From: Actinomadura violacea
Lineage (GTDB): Bacteria; Actinomycetota; Actinomycetes; Streptosporangiales; Streptosporangiaceae
Reading direction: 5' to 3'
NCBI RefSeq assembly: GCF_017573465.1
Contig: NZ_JAGEPF010000015.1
Coordinates: forward strand, 62,001 to 126,000
DNA length: 64,000 bases
Below, piece after piece: positions 1 through 7,917 of the stretch. The notes under the pieces were generated by a model. The model was not told the origin of the DNA. It made no database searches and saw nothing but the letters and a program-made list of their open reading frames with translations. The position numbers and the translations under genes were made by a program. Numbering within the stretch: position 1 is the first letter of the stretch; each line of letters starts with the position of its first letter.

Positions 1-2009
1 TCGACGTGGTAGCCGGTGCCGCCGCCCTCCAGGTGCCGGACGAGCACCGGCGCGTCCGCCGACATCGCGAAGAAGCACAGCTCCGGGTCGCGGCGCCGCA
101 CCGCGGGACGCTCGGCCAGCCCCGCCGACGGCCCGTCCTCCGCGTTCAGCACCAGGCGGCCGCCCCGGCGGATCTCCTCGGCGACGAGCGCCTTGATGTC
201 GATCAGGTCGTCCACCGACTCGGTGTCGTCCATGCCGAGGTGGTCGCGGGTGACGTTGGTGACGACCGCGACGTCGGCGCTGTCGTAGCCGAGGCCGCGC
301 CGGACGATCCCGCCGCGCGCCGTCTCCAGCACCGCCGCCTCCACCGACCGGTCGCCGAGCACCATCTCCGCCGACCGCGGCCCGGACGCGTCCGACCGGT
401 GGATCAGCCGGCCGCCCACGTACACGCCCTCGGTGCTGGTCATGCCGGTGCGCACGCCGTCCATCTCCAGCATGTGCGCGATCATCCGGACCGTGGTGGT
501 CTTGCCGTTGGTGCCGGTCACCGACACCACCGGCACCCGCGACGGGGTCCCCGGCGGGTACATCAGGTCGACGATGTCGCCCGCCACGTCGCGGCGCTCG
601 CCCTCGTACGGGGCCAGGTGCATGCGCAGCCCCGGCGCGGCGTTCACTTCCAGGATCCCCGCGGCGCCGCGCTCGGCCGGCAGCGGCGAGCCGATGTCGG
701 GCAGCCGCAGGTCGATCCCGCACACGTCCATCCCCACGGTCGAGGCGGCCCGCACGCACATCGCGGCGACCTCCGGGTGCATGTCGCCGGTGACGTCGCG
801 GCTCGTCCCGCCGGTGGACAGGTTCGCGTTGCGGCGCAGCGGCACCGTCTCGCCGTCCGCGGGCACCGTGTCCGGGCCGCGGCCCTGCCGGGCCAGCAGC
901 GCCAGCTCGGTCGCGCCGAGCACGATCCGGGTCAGCGGGCGGTCATGGCCCTCGCCGCGCGCCGGGTCGGCGTTGACCCGCTCCACCAGCTCCGCGACCG
1001 TGGACGTCCCGTCTCCGGTGACCTGCGCGGCGGTCAGCTCCGCCGCCGCCGCGACCCGCCCGCCGACCACCAGGACCCGGTAGTCGCGGCCCGGGATGTA
1101 GGACTCGACGAGGACCTCGCACCGGTTGCCAGGGCCGTCCTCGCCCGCGGCCGAGGTGAACGCCGCCACCACCTCCGGCGGCTCCGACAGCTCGATGTGC
1201 ACGCCCTCGCCCTGGTGCCCCGACAGCGGCTTGACCACCACCGGCGCGCCGATCTCCCGCAGCGCCCCCACCGCCTCGGCGGGCGACGCCGCCACCCGGC
1301 CCTCCGGGACCGGGACGCCCGCGTCCGCCAGCACCCGGTGCGCCAGCCGCTTGTCCGCCGCGATCTCCATCCCGATCGCGGACGTGCCGCCGGTCATCGC
1401 CGCCCACACCAGCCGGCGGTGCCGCCCGTACCCGAGCCGCAGCAGGTTCAGATCGCCGACGCGTCGGACCGGCATGCCCCGCTCGCGGGCCGCGCGGGCC
1501 AGCGCGGCCGTGCTCACCCCGAGCCGCGACGCCTCGTACGCCGCGGCGATCGGGGCCAGGGCCGGCGCGGGGTCCGGCACGATCCCCGACAGCGCCGCGG
1601 TCACCGTCCGCACAGCCAGCTCGACCAGGTGCTCCACCACGTCCGTGTCGGCCGGCTCGTCGCGCGGGCACTCAAGGATCAGCTCATAGTCGCCGGGGCC
1701 GCCGGAGCGGACCGTCCGGCCGAAGTACACCTCCCGGCCGGCCAGGCCGGACAGCTCCAGCGTCACGTGCTCGGTGACGTGGCCGAAATAGGTGCCGCGG
1801 GCCATCGCGTCCAGCAGCCCGCCCGGCCGGCCCGCCGAGCAGTGGTGCGAGCGCAGCCCCGGCAGCGCCGCCACCAGCCGCTCCGCGAACCCCGGATGGT
1901 CGGTGGTCTCGTGCCCGGTCAGCCCCTGCAGGTCGAGGCGCGCGATGGCGACGGGACGGGCCAGATAGACGTTCGGGCCGCCGAGGCGGCGCACATGCTC
2001 AAGCCGCAC
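1..2009 (-). CDS. cphA: Cyanophycin synthetase, C-terminal end missing
   Basis: Predicted to polymerise Asp and Arg into the storage polymer cyanophycin in the cytoplasm, using ATP. About 669 codons are present and the C-terminus lies beyond the window. The GTG start at 2009 is preceded by GGAGGAG, which lies in the end of cphB; only 2 bp separate cphB's stop from this start. Visible in order are an N-terminal region beginning RLEHVRRLGGPNVYLA, an ATP-grasp region ending in EVNAAPGLRMH, and a Mur-ligase-like domain with the P-loop GTNGKTTT (near 490-515) and then NVTRDHLG. This ATP-grasp plus Mur-ligase order is characteristic of CphA. Cotranscribed downstream of cphB. The frame on the opposite strand is a high-GC shadow. 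Confidence 0.95.
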   Translation of the reverse strand, partial: MRLEHVRRLGGPNVYLARPVAIARLDLQGLTGHETTDHPGFAERLVAALPGLRSHHCSAGRPGGLLDAMARGTYFGHVTEHVTLELSGLAGREVYFGRTVRSGGPGDYELILECPRDEPADTDVVEHLVELAVRTVTAALSGIVPDPAPALAPIAAAYEASRLGVSTAALARAARERGMPVRRVGDLNLLRLGYGRHRRLVWAAMTGGTSAIGMEIAADKRLAHRVLADAGVPVPEGRVAASPAEAVGALREIGAPVVVKPLSGHQGEGVHIELSEPPEVVAAFTSAAGEDGPGNRCEVLVESYIPGRDYRVLVVGGRVAAAAELTAAQVTGDGTSTVAELVERVNADPARGEGHDRPLTRIVLGATELALLARQGRGPDTVPADGETVPLRRNANLSTGGTSRDVTGDMHPEVAAMCVRAASTVGMDVCGIDLRLPDIGSPLPAERGAAGILEVNAAPGLRMHLAPYEGERRDVAGDIVDLMYPPGTPSRVPVVSVTGTNGKTTTVRMIAHMLEMDGVRTGMTSTEGVYVGGRLIHRSDASGPRSAEMVLGDRSVEAAVLETARGGIVRRGLGYDSADVAVVTNVTRDHLGMDDTESVDDLIDIKALVAEEIRRGGRLVLNAEDGPSAGLAERPAVRRRDPELCFFAMSADAPVLVRHLEGGGTGYHV

Positions 2010-2011
2010 GG

Positions 2012-2845
2012 CTACTCCTCCCCGGGCCCGCGCATCGTGCCGATCGCGGGCAGCCGGTCGTGCATCTGGAACGAGCACCCGGCGGGCAGCAGGTGCAGGG
2101 ACACATCGAACATCGCCATCGGCTCGTCGTCGGACGCGGCGTACGCCACCGTCGACTGGCCCGCGTCCACCACCGTCACGACCCCGGTGCCGACCACCTG
2201 GAACTGCCCGTCGCCGACCACGATCGCGGTGTCCTCGTCGATCCCGACGCCGAGCAGCCGGGTGTCGAGCGCGATGCCGCTGAGCAGTCTCGGCAGCCGC
2301 CCCCGCTCGTTGAAATGCATGTCGATCAGCACGTTGTCCAGCAGCGCCAGGCCGGGCCCCACCTTCACGCTGGACGCCGCGACCTCGTGGCCGTGCCCGC
2401 CGAGGATCATCCAGTGCCCCATCGCGGTCGCGCCGGCGCTCGTCCCGGCGATCACCAGGCCCTCCTGCTCCAGCCGGCGCTTGAGCAGCTCGTTGGTCCG
2501 CGACCCGACCAGCGTCCGGATCCGCGACTGGTCGCCGCCGCTGAACAGCACCCCGGTCGCCGCGTCCAGCGCGCGCAACGTCGCGGCGTCGTCGGCCGCC
2601 GCGCGGCCGAGCAGCCGCAGCTCCCGCACCGACGACACGCCGAGCCGCCCGAACACGGCGGTGTACTCCTCGGCGACCTCCTCGGGGACCTCCGTCGCGG
2701 TCGTCACCACGACGATCCGCGCGTCCTCCGCGCCGGCCAGCTCGACGAACGTCTCCAGGGGCCCGGAGCCGCAGGTCCGGTTCTCCGCCCCGCCAATGAT
2801 CAGCAGCCGGCCCTTGCGTCCGGCGTCCCCGCTTCTGTCTTCCAC
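2012..2845 (-). CDS. cphB: Cyanophycinase (peptidase family S51)
   Basis: Exopeptidase that cleaves cyanophycin into beta-Asp-Arg dipeptides in the cytoplasm. The 277-residue protein carries the S51 nucleophile motif GTSAGA (residues 134-139, Ser136), an upstream FSGGDQ motif (101-106) and DMHFNERGR (about 175-183), which contains the likely catalytic His177. Length is normal for the family. The start is GTG at 2845. It is the first gene of a cphB-cphA operon, so synthesis and breakdown of the polymer are coexpressed. It diverges from an M20 peptidase across a 52-bp gap that contains a perfect inverted repeat. Confidence 0.93.
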   Translation of the reverse strand: MEDRSGDAGRKGRLLIIGGAENRTCGSGPLETFVELAGAEDARIVVVTTATEVPEEVAEEYTAVFGRLGVSSVRELRLLGRAAADDAATLRALDAATGVLFSGGDQSRIRTLVGSRTNELLKRRLEQEGLVIAGTSAGATAMGHWMILGGHGHEVAASSVKVGPGLALLDNVLIDMHFNERGRLPRLLSGIALDTRLLGVGIDEDTAIVVGDGQFQVVGTGVVTVVDAGQSTVAYAASDDEPMAMFDVSLHLLPAGCSFQMHDRLPAIGTMRGPGEE

Positions 2846-2852
2846 ACCTACC

Positions 2853-2879
2853 GACTACCCTTGATCACTCCGGGTAGTC
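2853..2879. promoter_or_regulatory. Inverted repeat in the cphB/M20 divergent promoter region
   Basis: GACTACCC (2853-2860) and GGGTAGTC (2872-2879) form a perfect 8-bp inverted repeat with an 11-nt spacer. It lies almost midway between the divergent starts of cphB (2845) and the M20 peptidase gene (2898). This is a plausible shared operator. The cognate regulator is unknown; the TetR-family gene at 4146 is a candidate only by proximity. Confidence 0.45.
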
Positions 2880-2897
2880 TCTCGTTCGCGAGGTGTC

Positions 2898-4079
2898 ATG
2901 GTAACGGCCGCGGGCGCCGCGATCGGCGGCAACGCGCTGCTGTCGGCGGCCGGCGCGGGCCGCGACCGCTACCTCGCGCGGCTGGCCGCGTTGGTCGGCG
3001 TCGACAGCGGCACGGCCGACGTCCCCGGCGTGAACCGCGCCGCCCGCCTCGTCGCCGGATACGCCCGCGAGTCCGGGCTGGAAGCCGAGGAGCGGCCGCT
3101 GGCGGACGGCCGGACCGCGGTCGTCGCCCGCCGCCGCGGCACCGGCCGCGCCCGGATCGTCCTCGCCGGGCACCTCGACACCGTGTTCCCCGCCGGGACC
3201 GCCGCCGAGCGGCCCTTCCGGGTCGACGGGGCGCTCGGGCGCGCGCACGGCCCCGGCGTCTGCGACGACAAGGGCGGCCTGCTCGCCGGGATCGCCGCGG
3301 TCGAGACGCTGATCGCGCTCGGCGCCGAACGGTACGGGGAGATCGTCCTGGTCTGCTCGCCCGACGAGGAGACCGGCTCCCCGCTCGGCCGGGCCGTCCT
3401 GGAGGCGGAGGCGCGCGGCGCCGCCGCGGCCCTGTGCCTGGAGGGCGCCCGCGAGAACGGCGACCTGGTGTCCGCGCGCAGCGGCGTCACCGACCTGGAG
3501 ATCACGCTGCGGGGCCGGGCCGCGCACGCCGGCATCGAGCCGGGCCGCGGCGCGAACGCCGCGCTCGCCGCCGCGCGGCTGACCGTCGCGTGCCAGGCGC
3601 TGAACGGCTCCCGGCCCGGCGCCGGCGTCAACGTCGGCGTGCTGGCCGCCGGGTCCGCGCCGAACGTGGTCGCGGCCTCGGGCCGCCTGGTGGTGGACGT
3701 GCGCGCCGACCGGGCCGCGGCGTTCGACGCGATGATCGCCGACATCCGGCGGCTCGCGGCGGAGCACGGCGTGCCGGGCGTCGCCGCCGAGGTCACCGAG
3801 CACGCCCCGATGCCGCCGTGGGAGCGCGGCGAGGCCACCGCCCGGCTGGTCGGCCAGGCCGTCCTCGCGGGCGGGACGGTCGGCGTCCCCGTGCGGGACG
3901 CGGCCACCGGCGGCGGCGCCGACGCCAACCTGATCGCCGCGCTCGGCGTGCCCGTCCTGGACGGCCTCGGACCCGTCGGCGGCTGCGACCACGCGCCGGG
4001 GGAGTGGCTCGACCTCGCCTCCGTCGTCCCGCGGACGGCGCTGCTCGCCGCACTGATCGACCGCGTCGCCGGCGCCTGA
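2898..4079 (+). CDS. M20 family metallopeptidase
   Basis: Zinc-dependent amidohydrolase/dipeptidase of the M20 (glutamate carboxypeptidase/ArgE/DapE) clan, 393 residues, with no obvious signal peptide. Metal-site motifs are visible: GHLDTVFP (91-98, His92), GPGVCDDKGG (118-127, bridging Asp) and PDEETG (155-160, catalytic Glu pair). A C-terminal HxPGEW-like segment follows. The divergent cphB-cphA operon suggests it could act on Asp-Arg dipeptides or other products of cyanophycin breakdown, but that substrate is inference; M20 enzymes are very diverse. The ATG at 2898 follows GAGGTGTC; a start a few codons inside is possible. Confidence 0.85.
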   Translation: MVTAAGAAIGGNALLSAAGAGRDRYLARLAALVGVDSGTADVPGVNRAARLVAGYARESGLEAEERPLADGRTAVVARRRGTGRARIVLAGHLDTVFPAGTAAERPFRVDGALGRAHGPGVCDDKGGLLAGIAAVETLIALGAERYGEIVLVCSPDEETGSPLGRAVLEAEARGAAAALCLEGARENGDLVSARSGVTDLEITLRGRAAHAGIEPGRGANAALAAARLTVACQALNGSRPGAGVNVGVLAAGSAPNVVAASGRLVVDVRADRAAAFDAMIADIRRLAAEHGVPGVAAEVTEHAPMPPWERGEATARLVGQAVLAGGTVGVPVRDAATGGGADANLIAALGVPVLDGLGPVGGCDHAPGEWLDLASVVPRTALLAALIDRVAGA

Positions 4080-4145
4080 CCCTCGCCCCCGGCCCGGGTC
4101 CGCAAGGCCGCCGGAGCACGGTCCCCGCTGTGTCATGCTGGGCGG

Positions 4146-4826
4146 ATGAGCGGCAGCTCCGTTCCCCCGGACGGGCGGCCCGGCCCGTCACCCGCCGCGG
4201 CGCCCGCGCGCCGCCCGACCGGGCCCGAGGCCGCGCTCGCCGCGGCGTCCGCGCACTACCTGCGGGGCGAGCCGATCGACATGTCGGCGCTCGCCGCCGA
4301 GCTGGGCGTCGGCCGCGCCACCCTCTACCGCTGGGTCGGCAGCCGCGAGCAGCTGCTCGGCACCGTGCTGGCGGAGATGACCGAGCGCACCTACCGGGTC
4401 GCGGCGCGCGGCGTCCGGGGCACCGGCCCGGAGCGGATCCTGACCGTGCTGGACCGGTTCATGCGGGCGGTGGTGGACGCGGCGCCGCTCAAGGCGTTCA
4501 CCGAGCGCGAGCCCCGGCTGTTCATCCGGCTCGCCACGATGCCCGGCACCATCGAGGACCGCGCGACCGAGCTGCTGACCCGGGAGTTGCAGCGGGAGAC
4601 CGACCGCGGCGCGCTGCGGGTGCCGCTGCCGACCCGGACGCTCGCCCAGGCCGTCGTCCGCATCGCGGACTCGTTCATGTACGCGCACTACCTCGGCGGG
4701 AACCGGCCGGAGATCGAGCAGGCCCTCGAGGTGGTGGAGCTGCTGCTGCGCCCGTGCGGGCATGATGCGCCCGCCGGTCCGGCCGCCCGGCCGCGGACCG
4801 GCGCGGGAATCTCCGAGCCGGTCTGA
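4146..4826 (+). CDS. TetR family regulator, QsdR-like
   Basis: DNA-binding one-component regulator of 226 residues. A proline-rich tail of about 25 residues precedes a TetR helix-turn-helix (roughly residues 28-70, with LAAELGVGRATLYRWVGSR as recognition region). The all-alpha C-terminal domain (LDRFMRAVVDA, RLFIRLATMPGTIEDRATELL) resembles the QsdR family, known from rhodococcal quorum-signal degradation. Ligand and targets cannot be read from sequence. It follows the M20 gene by 66 bp on the same strand and precedes an AarF-like gene by 100 bp, so it may be monocistronic. Confidence 0.82.
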   Translation: MSGSSVPPDGRPGPSPAAAPARRPTGPEAALAAASAHYLRGEPIDMSALAAELGVGRATLYRWVGSREQLLGTVLAEMTERTYRVAARGVRGTGPERILTVLDRFMRAVVDAAPLKAFTEREPRLFIRLATMPGTIEDRATELLTRELQRETDRGALRVPLPTRTLAQAVVRIADSFMYAHYLGGNRPEIEQALEVVELLLRPCGHDAPAGPAARPRTGAGISEPV

Positions 4827-4926
4827 GCGCTGAAGTTTTTAGCGGGAATGACTATTTCGTGGCATTCGTTCGCCATGAGAGGCTGGAGATCATTGGACGC
4901 ACTGTCGAACGAGGGGCGGCCGGGCC

Positions 4927-6285
4927 GTGACTGACATCCCCCGCCGCGCGGTGACGCGGACCGCGAAACTGGCGACGCTGCCGCTCGGCTTCGCCGGGCG
5001 CACCGCCCTCGGCTTCGGCAAGCGCACCATCGGCCGGCCCGCCGAGGCCGTCGCGCTGGAGGTCCAGCGCCGCACCGCCGAGCAGCTGTTCTCCGTGCTC
5101 GGCGAGCTCAAGGGCGGCGCGATGAAGGTCGGGCAGCTGCTGTCGATCTTCGAGGCCGGGCTGCCCGAGGAGGTCGCCGCGCCGTTCCGCGCGAGCCTCA
5201 CCCGGCTGCAGGAGGCCGCGCCGCCGATGCCCGCCGCCACCACGCACAAGGTCCTCGCCGAAGGGCTCGGCACGGACTGGCGCGAGCGGTTCGCCGAGTT
5301 CGACGACCGGCCCGCCGCCGCCGCGTCCATCGGCCAGGTGCACAAGGCCGTCTGGCACGACGGGCGGACCGTCGCGGTCAAGGTCCAGTACCCGGGCGCC
5401 GCCGACGCCCTGATGAGCGACTTCAACCAGATGTCCCGGCTGAGCCGCGTGATCACGCCGCTGTTCCCCGGCGTCGAGGTCAAACCGGTGATCGCCGACC
5501 TCAAGCGGCGGCTGGAGAAGGAGCTCGACTACGTCGACGAGGCGCGCGCGCAGACCGCCTTCCACGACGCCTACGCCGACGACCCCGACTTCGTCGTCCC
5601 CGCGGTCGTCGCGCAGTCCGGGAACGTGCTGGTCACCGAGTGGCTGGACGGCACGCCCTTCGCCAAGGTCATCGCCGAGGGGAGCCAGGAGGAGCGCGAC
5701 CGGGCCGGCCTGCTGCTGTTCCGCTTCCTGCTGTCCGGCCCGTCCCGCTGCGAGATGATCCACATCGACCCGCACCCGGGCAACTTCCGGGTGCTGGACG
5801 ACGGCCGCCTCGGCGTCATGGACTTCGGCGGCGCCGCCCGCGTCCCGGGCGAGCTGCAGTGGTCGATCGGCCGGCTGCTGCGCATCGGCACGCTCGGCGA
5901 CCCCGACGAGATCGTCGACGCGCTGTGGGAGGAGGGCTTCCTCGCCCCGGACGCGGAGGTCGACCCGGAGGAGGTCGCCGCGCTTGTCACCCCGCACGCC
6001 GCGCCGTTCGCCGTCGACCGGTTCCGCTACACCCGCGAATGGATGCGCGAGCAGACGTCCCGGGGCCTCGGCCTCGCCTCCGACATGCGGCCGGGCGCGC
6101 TCGCCCGCCAGTTCCGGCTGCCGCCGCAGTACCTGGCGGTCAGCCGTGCCCTGGCGGGCGGCGGCGGAGTCCTGTGCCAGCTGGAGGCGGAGGGCGACTA
6201 CCGCGCCGAGGCCGAGCGCTGGCTTCCCGGCTTCGCCGACGACGAAGGCCCCGACCTGGACGACCGGACCGAAGCCACCGCCTGA
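4927..6285 (+). CDS. ABC1/AarF (UbiB-ADCK) atypical kinase-like protein
   Basis: Member of the ABC1/ADCK/UbiB atypical kinase family, 452 residues. The family-defining KxGQ motif appears as MKVGQ (66-70). The catalytic-loop segment DPHPGNF (281-287) and the metal-binding MDFGG (298-302) are both intact, so ATP binding is expected. Family members support quinone or lipid metabolism; actinomycetes generally use menaquinone, so the substrate here is unknown. The GTG start at 4927 is chosen because TDIPRRAVTRTAK is a typical N-terminus; the upstream Shine-Dalgarno is poor (GGGGCGG). No neighbour suggests a pathway. Confidence 0.88.
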   Translation: MTDIPRRAVTRTAKLATLPLGFAGRTALGFGKRTIGRPAEAVALEVQRRTAEQLFSVLGELKGGAMKVGQLLSIFEAGLPEEVAAPFRASLTRLQEAAPPMPAATTHKVLAEGLGTDWRERFAEFDDRPAAAASIGQVHKAVWHDGRTVAVKVQYPGAADALMSDFNQMSRLSRVITPLFPGVEVKPVIADLKRRLEKELDYVDEARAQTAFHDAYADDPDFVVPAVVAQSGNVLVTEWLDGTPFAKVIAEGSQEERDRAGLLLFRFLLSGPSRCEMIHIDPHPGNFRVLDDGRLGVMDFGGAARVPGELQWSIGRLLRIGTLGDPDEIVDALWEEGFLAPDAEVDPEEVAALVTPHAAPFAVDRFRYTREWMREQTSRGLGLASDMRPGALARQFRLPPQYLAVSRALAGGGGVLCQLEAEGDYRAEAERWLPGFADDEGPDLDDRTEATA

Positions 6286-6293
6286 CCGGTCCC

Positions 6294-6392
6294 CCGACCG
6301 CACGGCGAGCGCCGGCGACCGGAGGCCGCCTGTCCAAGCGGGCCGACCGATCGCACGGCGAACGCAGCGAGCGCCGGCGAGCGGAGGTCGCC
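6294..6392. repeat. Two imperfect copies of a GC-rich intergenic repeat
   Basis: The tail-to-tail gap between the ABC1 gene and the siderophore-interacting protein gene holds two related blocks, 6294-6330 and 6343-6392. Both contain CCGACCG, then CACGGCGA, then GCGAGCGCCGGCGA and GGAGG-CGCC. The second has an extra ATCG and AACGCA insertion. They may act as an mRNA-end structure; no classical terminator is present. A GAGCGAAGCGAG-rich relative occurs near 26695. Confidence 0.5.
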
Positions 6393-6393
6393 G

Positions 6394-7239
6394 TCAGGAG
6401 AGGGCGCGGGCCTCCTCTTCCTCGACCTCTCGGTTCCAGTCGCGCTTGCTCGACTGCCAGCCGTCCTCGTCGCGGCCGCGGCGCCAGTAGCCGGAGATCG
6501 ACAGCTGCTCCATCGGCAGGCCGCGGTCGACGCGCAGGTGGCGGCGGAGCGCCTTGACGAAGCCGGCCTCGCCGTGCACGAACGCGTGCACCTCGCCGTC
6601 GGGGAAGTCGAGCTTCTGCACGGCCTCGACCAGCAGGTCGCCGACCTGGCCGCCGCCGCGGTGCAGCCAGGTGATCTCGGTGCCGGCGGGCGTGCGCAGG
6701 TCCTGCTCCTCCTCGGGGCCGGCGACCTCGACGAACACGCGGGCGGGCGCGCCCTCGGGGATCCGCTCGAGGGCGGCGCCGATCGCGGGGAGCGCGCTCT
6801 CGTCGCCGGCCAGCAGGTGCCAGCCGGCGTCGGCGCGGGGCGCGTAGGCGCCGCCGGGGCCGTTGAAGAAGATCTCCTCGCCCGGCCGGACGGCCGCCGC
6901 CCACGGCCCGGCGATGCCCTTGTCGCCGTGGTGGACGAAGTCGATGGTCAGCTCGACGGCCTCGGGGTCCCAGGCGCGGACCGTGTAGGTCCGCACGCTC
7001 GGCCACTGGTCGCGCGGCATCTCGGCGCGGACCCTCTCCATGTCGAACGGCTCGGGGTAGGCCACCCCGGGCTGCGGGAAAAGCAGCTTGACGTAGTGGT
7101 CGGTGAACTCGCCTGCGCCGAACCCGGCGAGGCTCTCGCCGCCGAGCACCACGCGGATCATGTGCGGGGTGAGGCGCTCGGTGCGCAGCACCGTCCCCCG
7201 GTTGAGCCTGCGCCCTCTGCGTACCGGTTCCGTGGCCAT
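6394..7239 (-). CDS. Siderophore-interacting protein (ferric-siderophore reductase)
   Basis: Cytoplasmic FAD-dependent, NAD(P)H-using reductase of the SIP/ViuB family that releases iron from imported ferric siderophores. The 281-residue protein has an N-terminal FAD-binding domain (RLTPHMIRVVLGG, then the flavin motif VRTYTVR) and a C-terminal NAD(P)H domain with LLAGDESALPAIGAALE and the family-typical ending SGYWRRGRDEDGW. The ATG start is preceded by GGAGGTCCGC. The promoter contains a DtxR/IdeR-like iron box, so it is probably derepressed under iron starvation. No siderophore synthesis or ABC import gene is adjacent. Confidence 0.93.
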   Translation of the reverse strand: MATEPVRRGRRLNRGTVLRTERLTPHMIRVVLGGESLAGFGAGEFTDHYVKLLFPQPGVAYPEPFDMERVRAEMPRDQWPSVRTYTVRAWDPEAVELTIDFVHHGDKGIAGPWAAAVRPGEEIFFNGPGGAYAPRADAGWHLLAGDESALPAIGAALERIPEGAPARVFVEVAGPEEEQDLRTPAGTEITWLHRGGGQVGDLLVEAVQKLDFPDGEVHAFVHGEAGFVKALRRHLRVDRGLPMEQLSISGYWRRGRDEDGWQSSKRDWNREVEEEEARALS

Positions 7240-7270
7240 GCGGACCTCCGCCGAAATGGATCAGTGGTAA

Positions 7271-7289
7271 TTAGGCAACCCTAACCTCT
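7271..7289 (-). promoter_or_regulatory. Candidate DtxR/IdeR iron box
   Basis: TTAGGCAACCCTAACCTCT matches the 19-bp consensus TTAGGTTAGSCTAACCTAA at 14 positions. The central palindromic arms TTAGG and CCTAACC are kept. It lies 32 bp upstream of the siderophore-interacting protein start, where a bound repressor would block transcription. The gene's function supports the assignment. Confidence 0.72.
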
Positions 7290-7403
7290 GACGCGTCAGG
7301 TTTGTTCCGGTGGTGCCCGCGCGTCCGGAGGGCTAACGGCGGGACGCCCGCCGGGGTACGGTCTGCGGGGCGGCTCCCACTGCGCACGGGACGGGTGAGG
7401 TAG

Positions 7404-7865
7404 TTGGCGGTCAGCAGGCAGACGATGACGGACGAGCAGCGCAAGTCGGTCGCGCTGGAGTACCTCAAGGGATTCGACAACGGCGGGGTGACGTCCGACG
7501 GGGCGCCGCTGCTGGACCTGTTCGCCGACGACGCGCAGGTCTACTTCCCCAAGTGGGGGCTGGCGACCGGCAAGGACGCGATCGGGCGGCTGTTCGGCGA
7601 CGTCGGCGCGACGATCAGGTCCATCCAGCACCACTACGCGACGTTCAACTGGGTGTTCTCGGGCGGGGACACTCTGGTCGTCGAGGGCACGAGCCACGGC
7701 GAGCACCGGGACGGGCCGTGGCGGGCGGGTGTGCCCGAGTGGGGCGCCGGCCGCTGGTGCGACGTCTTCGAGATCCGGGACTGGAAGATCCAGCGCGTGT
7801 TCATCTACCTGGACCCGGACTACGCGAGCGGTGACACCGCACGCTACCCCTGGCTGAAGCCCTAG
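7404..7865 (+). CDS. SnoaL/NTF2-like domain protein
   Basis: Small single-domain protein (up to 153 residues) of the NTF2-like superfamily: an N-terminal helix (SVALEYLKGFDNG), LDLFADDAQVYFPKWG, a conserved glycine loop GKDAIGRLFGDVG, and C-terminal strands ending VFIYLDPDYASGDTARYPWL. Such folds serve as isomerases, hydrolases or ligand-binding proteins; no active-site pattern permits a call. The TTG at 7404 follows GGTGAGG with short spacing. The ATG at 7425 is an alternative start giving 146 residues. Convergent with the kinase-like gene at 7918. Confidence 0.75.
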   Translation: MAVSRQTMTDEQRKSVALEYLKGFDNGGVTSDGAPLLDLFADDAQVYFPKWGLATGKDAIGRLFGDVGATIRSIQHHYATFNWVFSGGDTLVVEGTSHGEHRDGPWRAGVPEWGAGRWCDVFEIRDWKIQRVFIYLDPDYASGDTARYPWLKP

Positions 7866-7880
7866 TCCTGCTCCGCAGGA
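7866..7880. terminator. Short hairpin between convergent genes
   Basis: TCCTGC (7866-7871) and GCAGGA (7875-7880) form a 6-bp stem with a 3-nt loop, immediately after the stop of the SnoaL-like gene. It has no T-tract, which is common in actinomycetes. Weak terminator candidate. Confidence 0.4.
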
Positions 7881-7917
7881 GTCCGTGCGGCCCGTGGGCA
7901 GATGAGCCTGGATGTCG

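Noticed and set aside
6..2864. A 952-codon plus-strand open frame
   Set aside because: It is an antisense shadow: the minus strand encodes cphA and cphB with conserved motifs, while this frame is Arg/His/Gly-rich with no recognisable domain.
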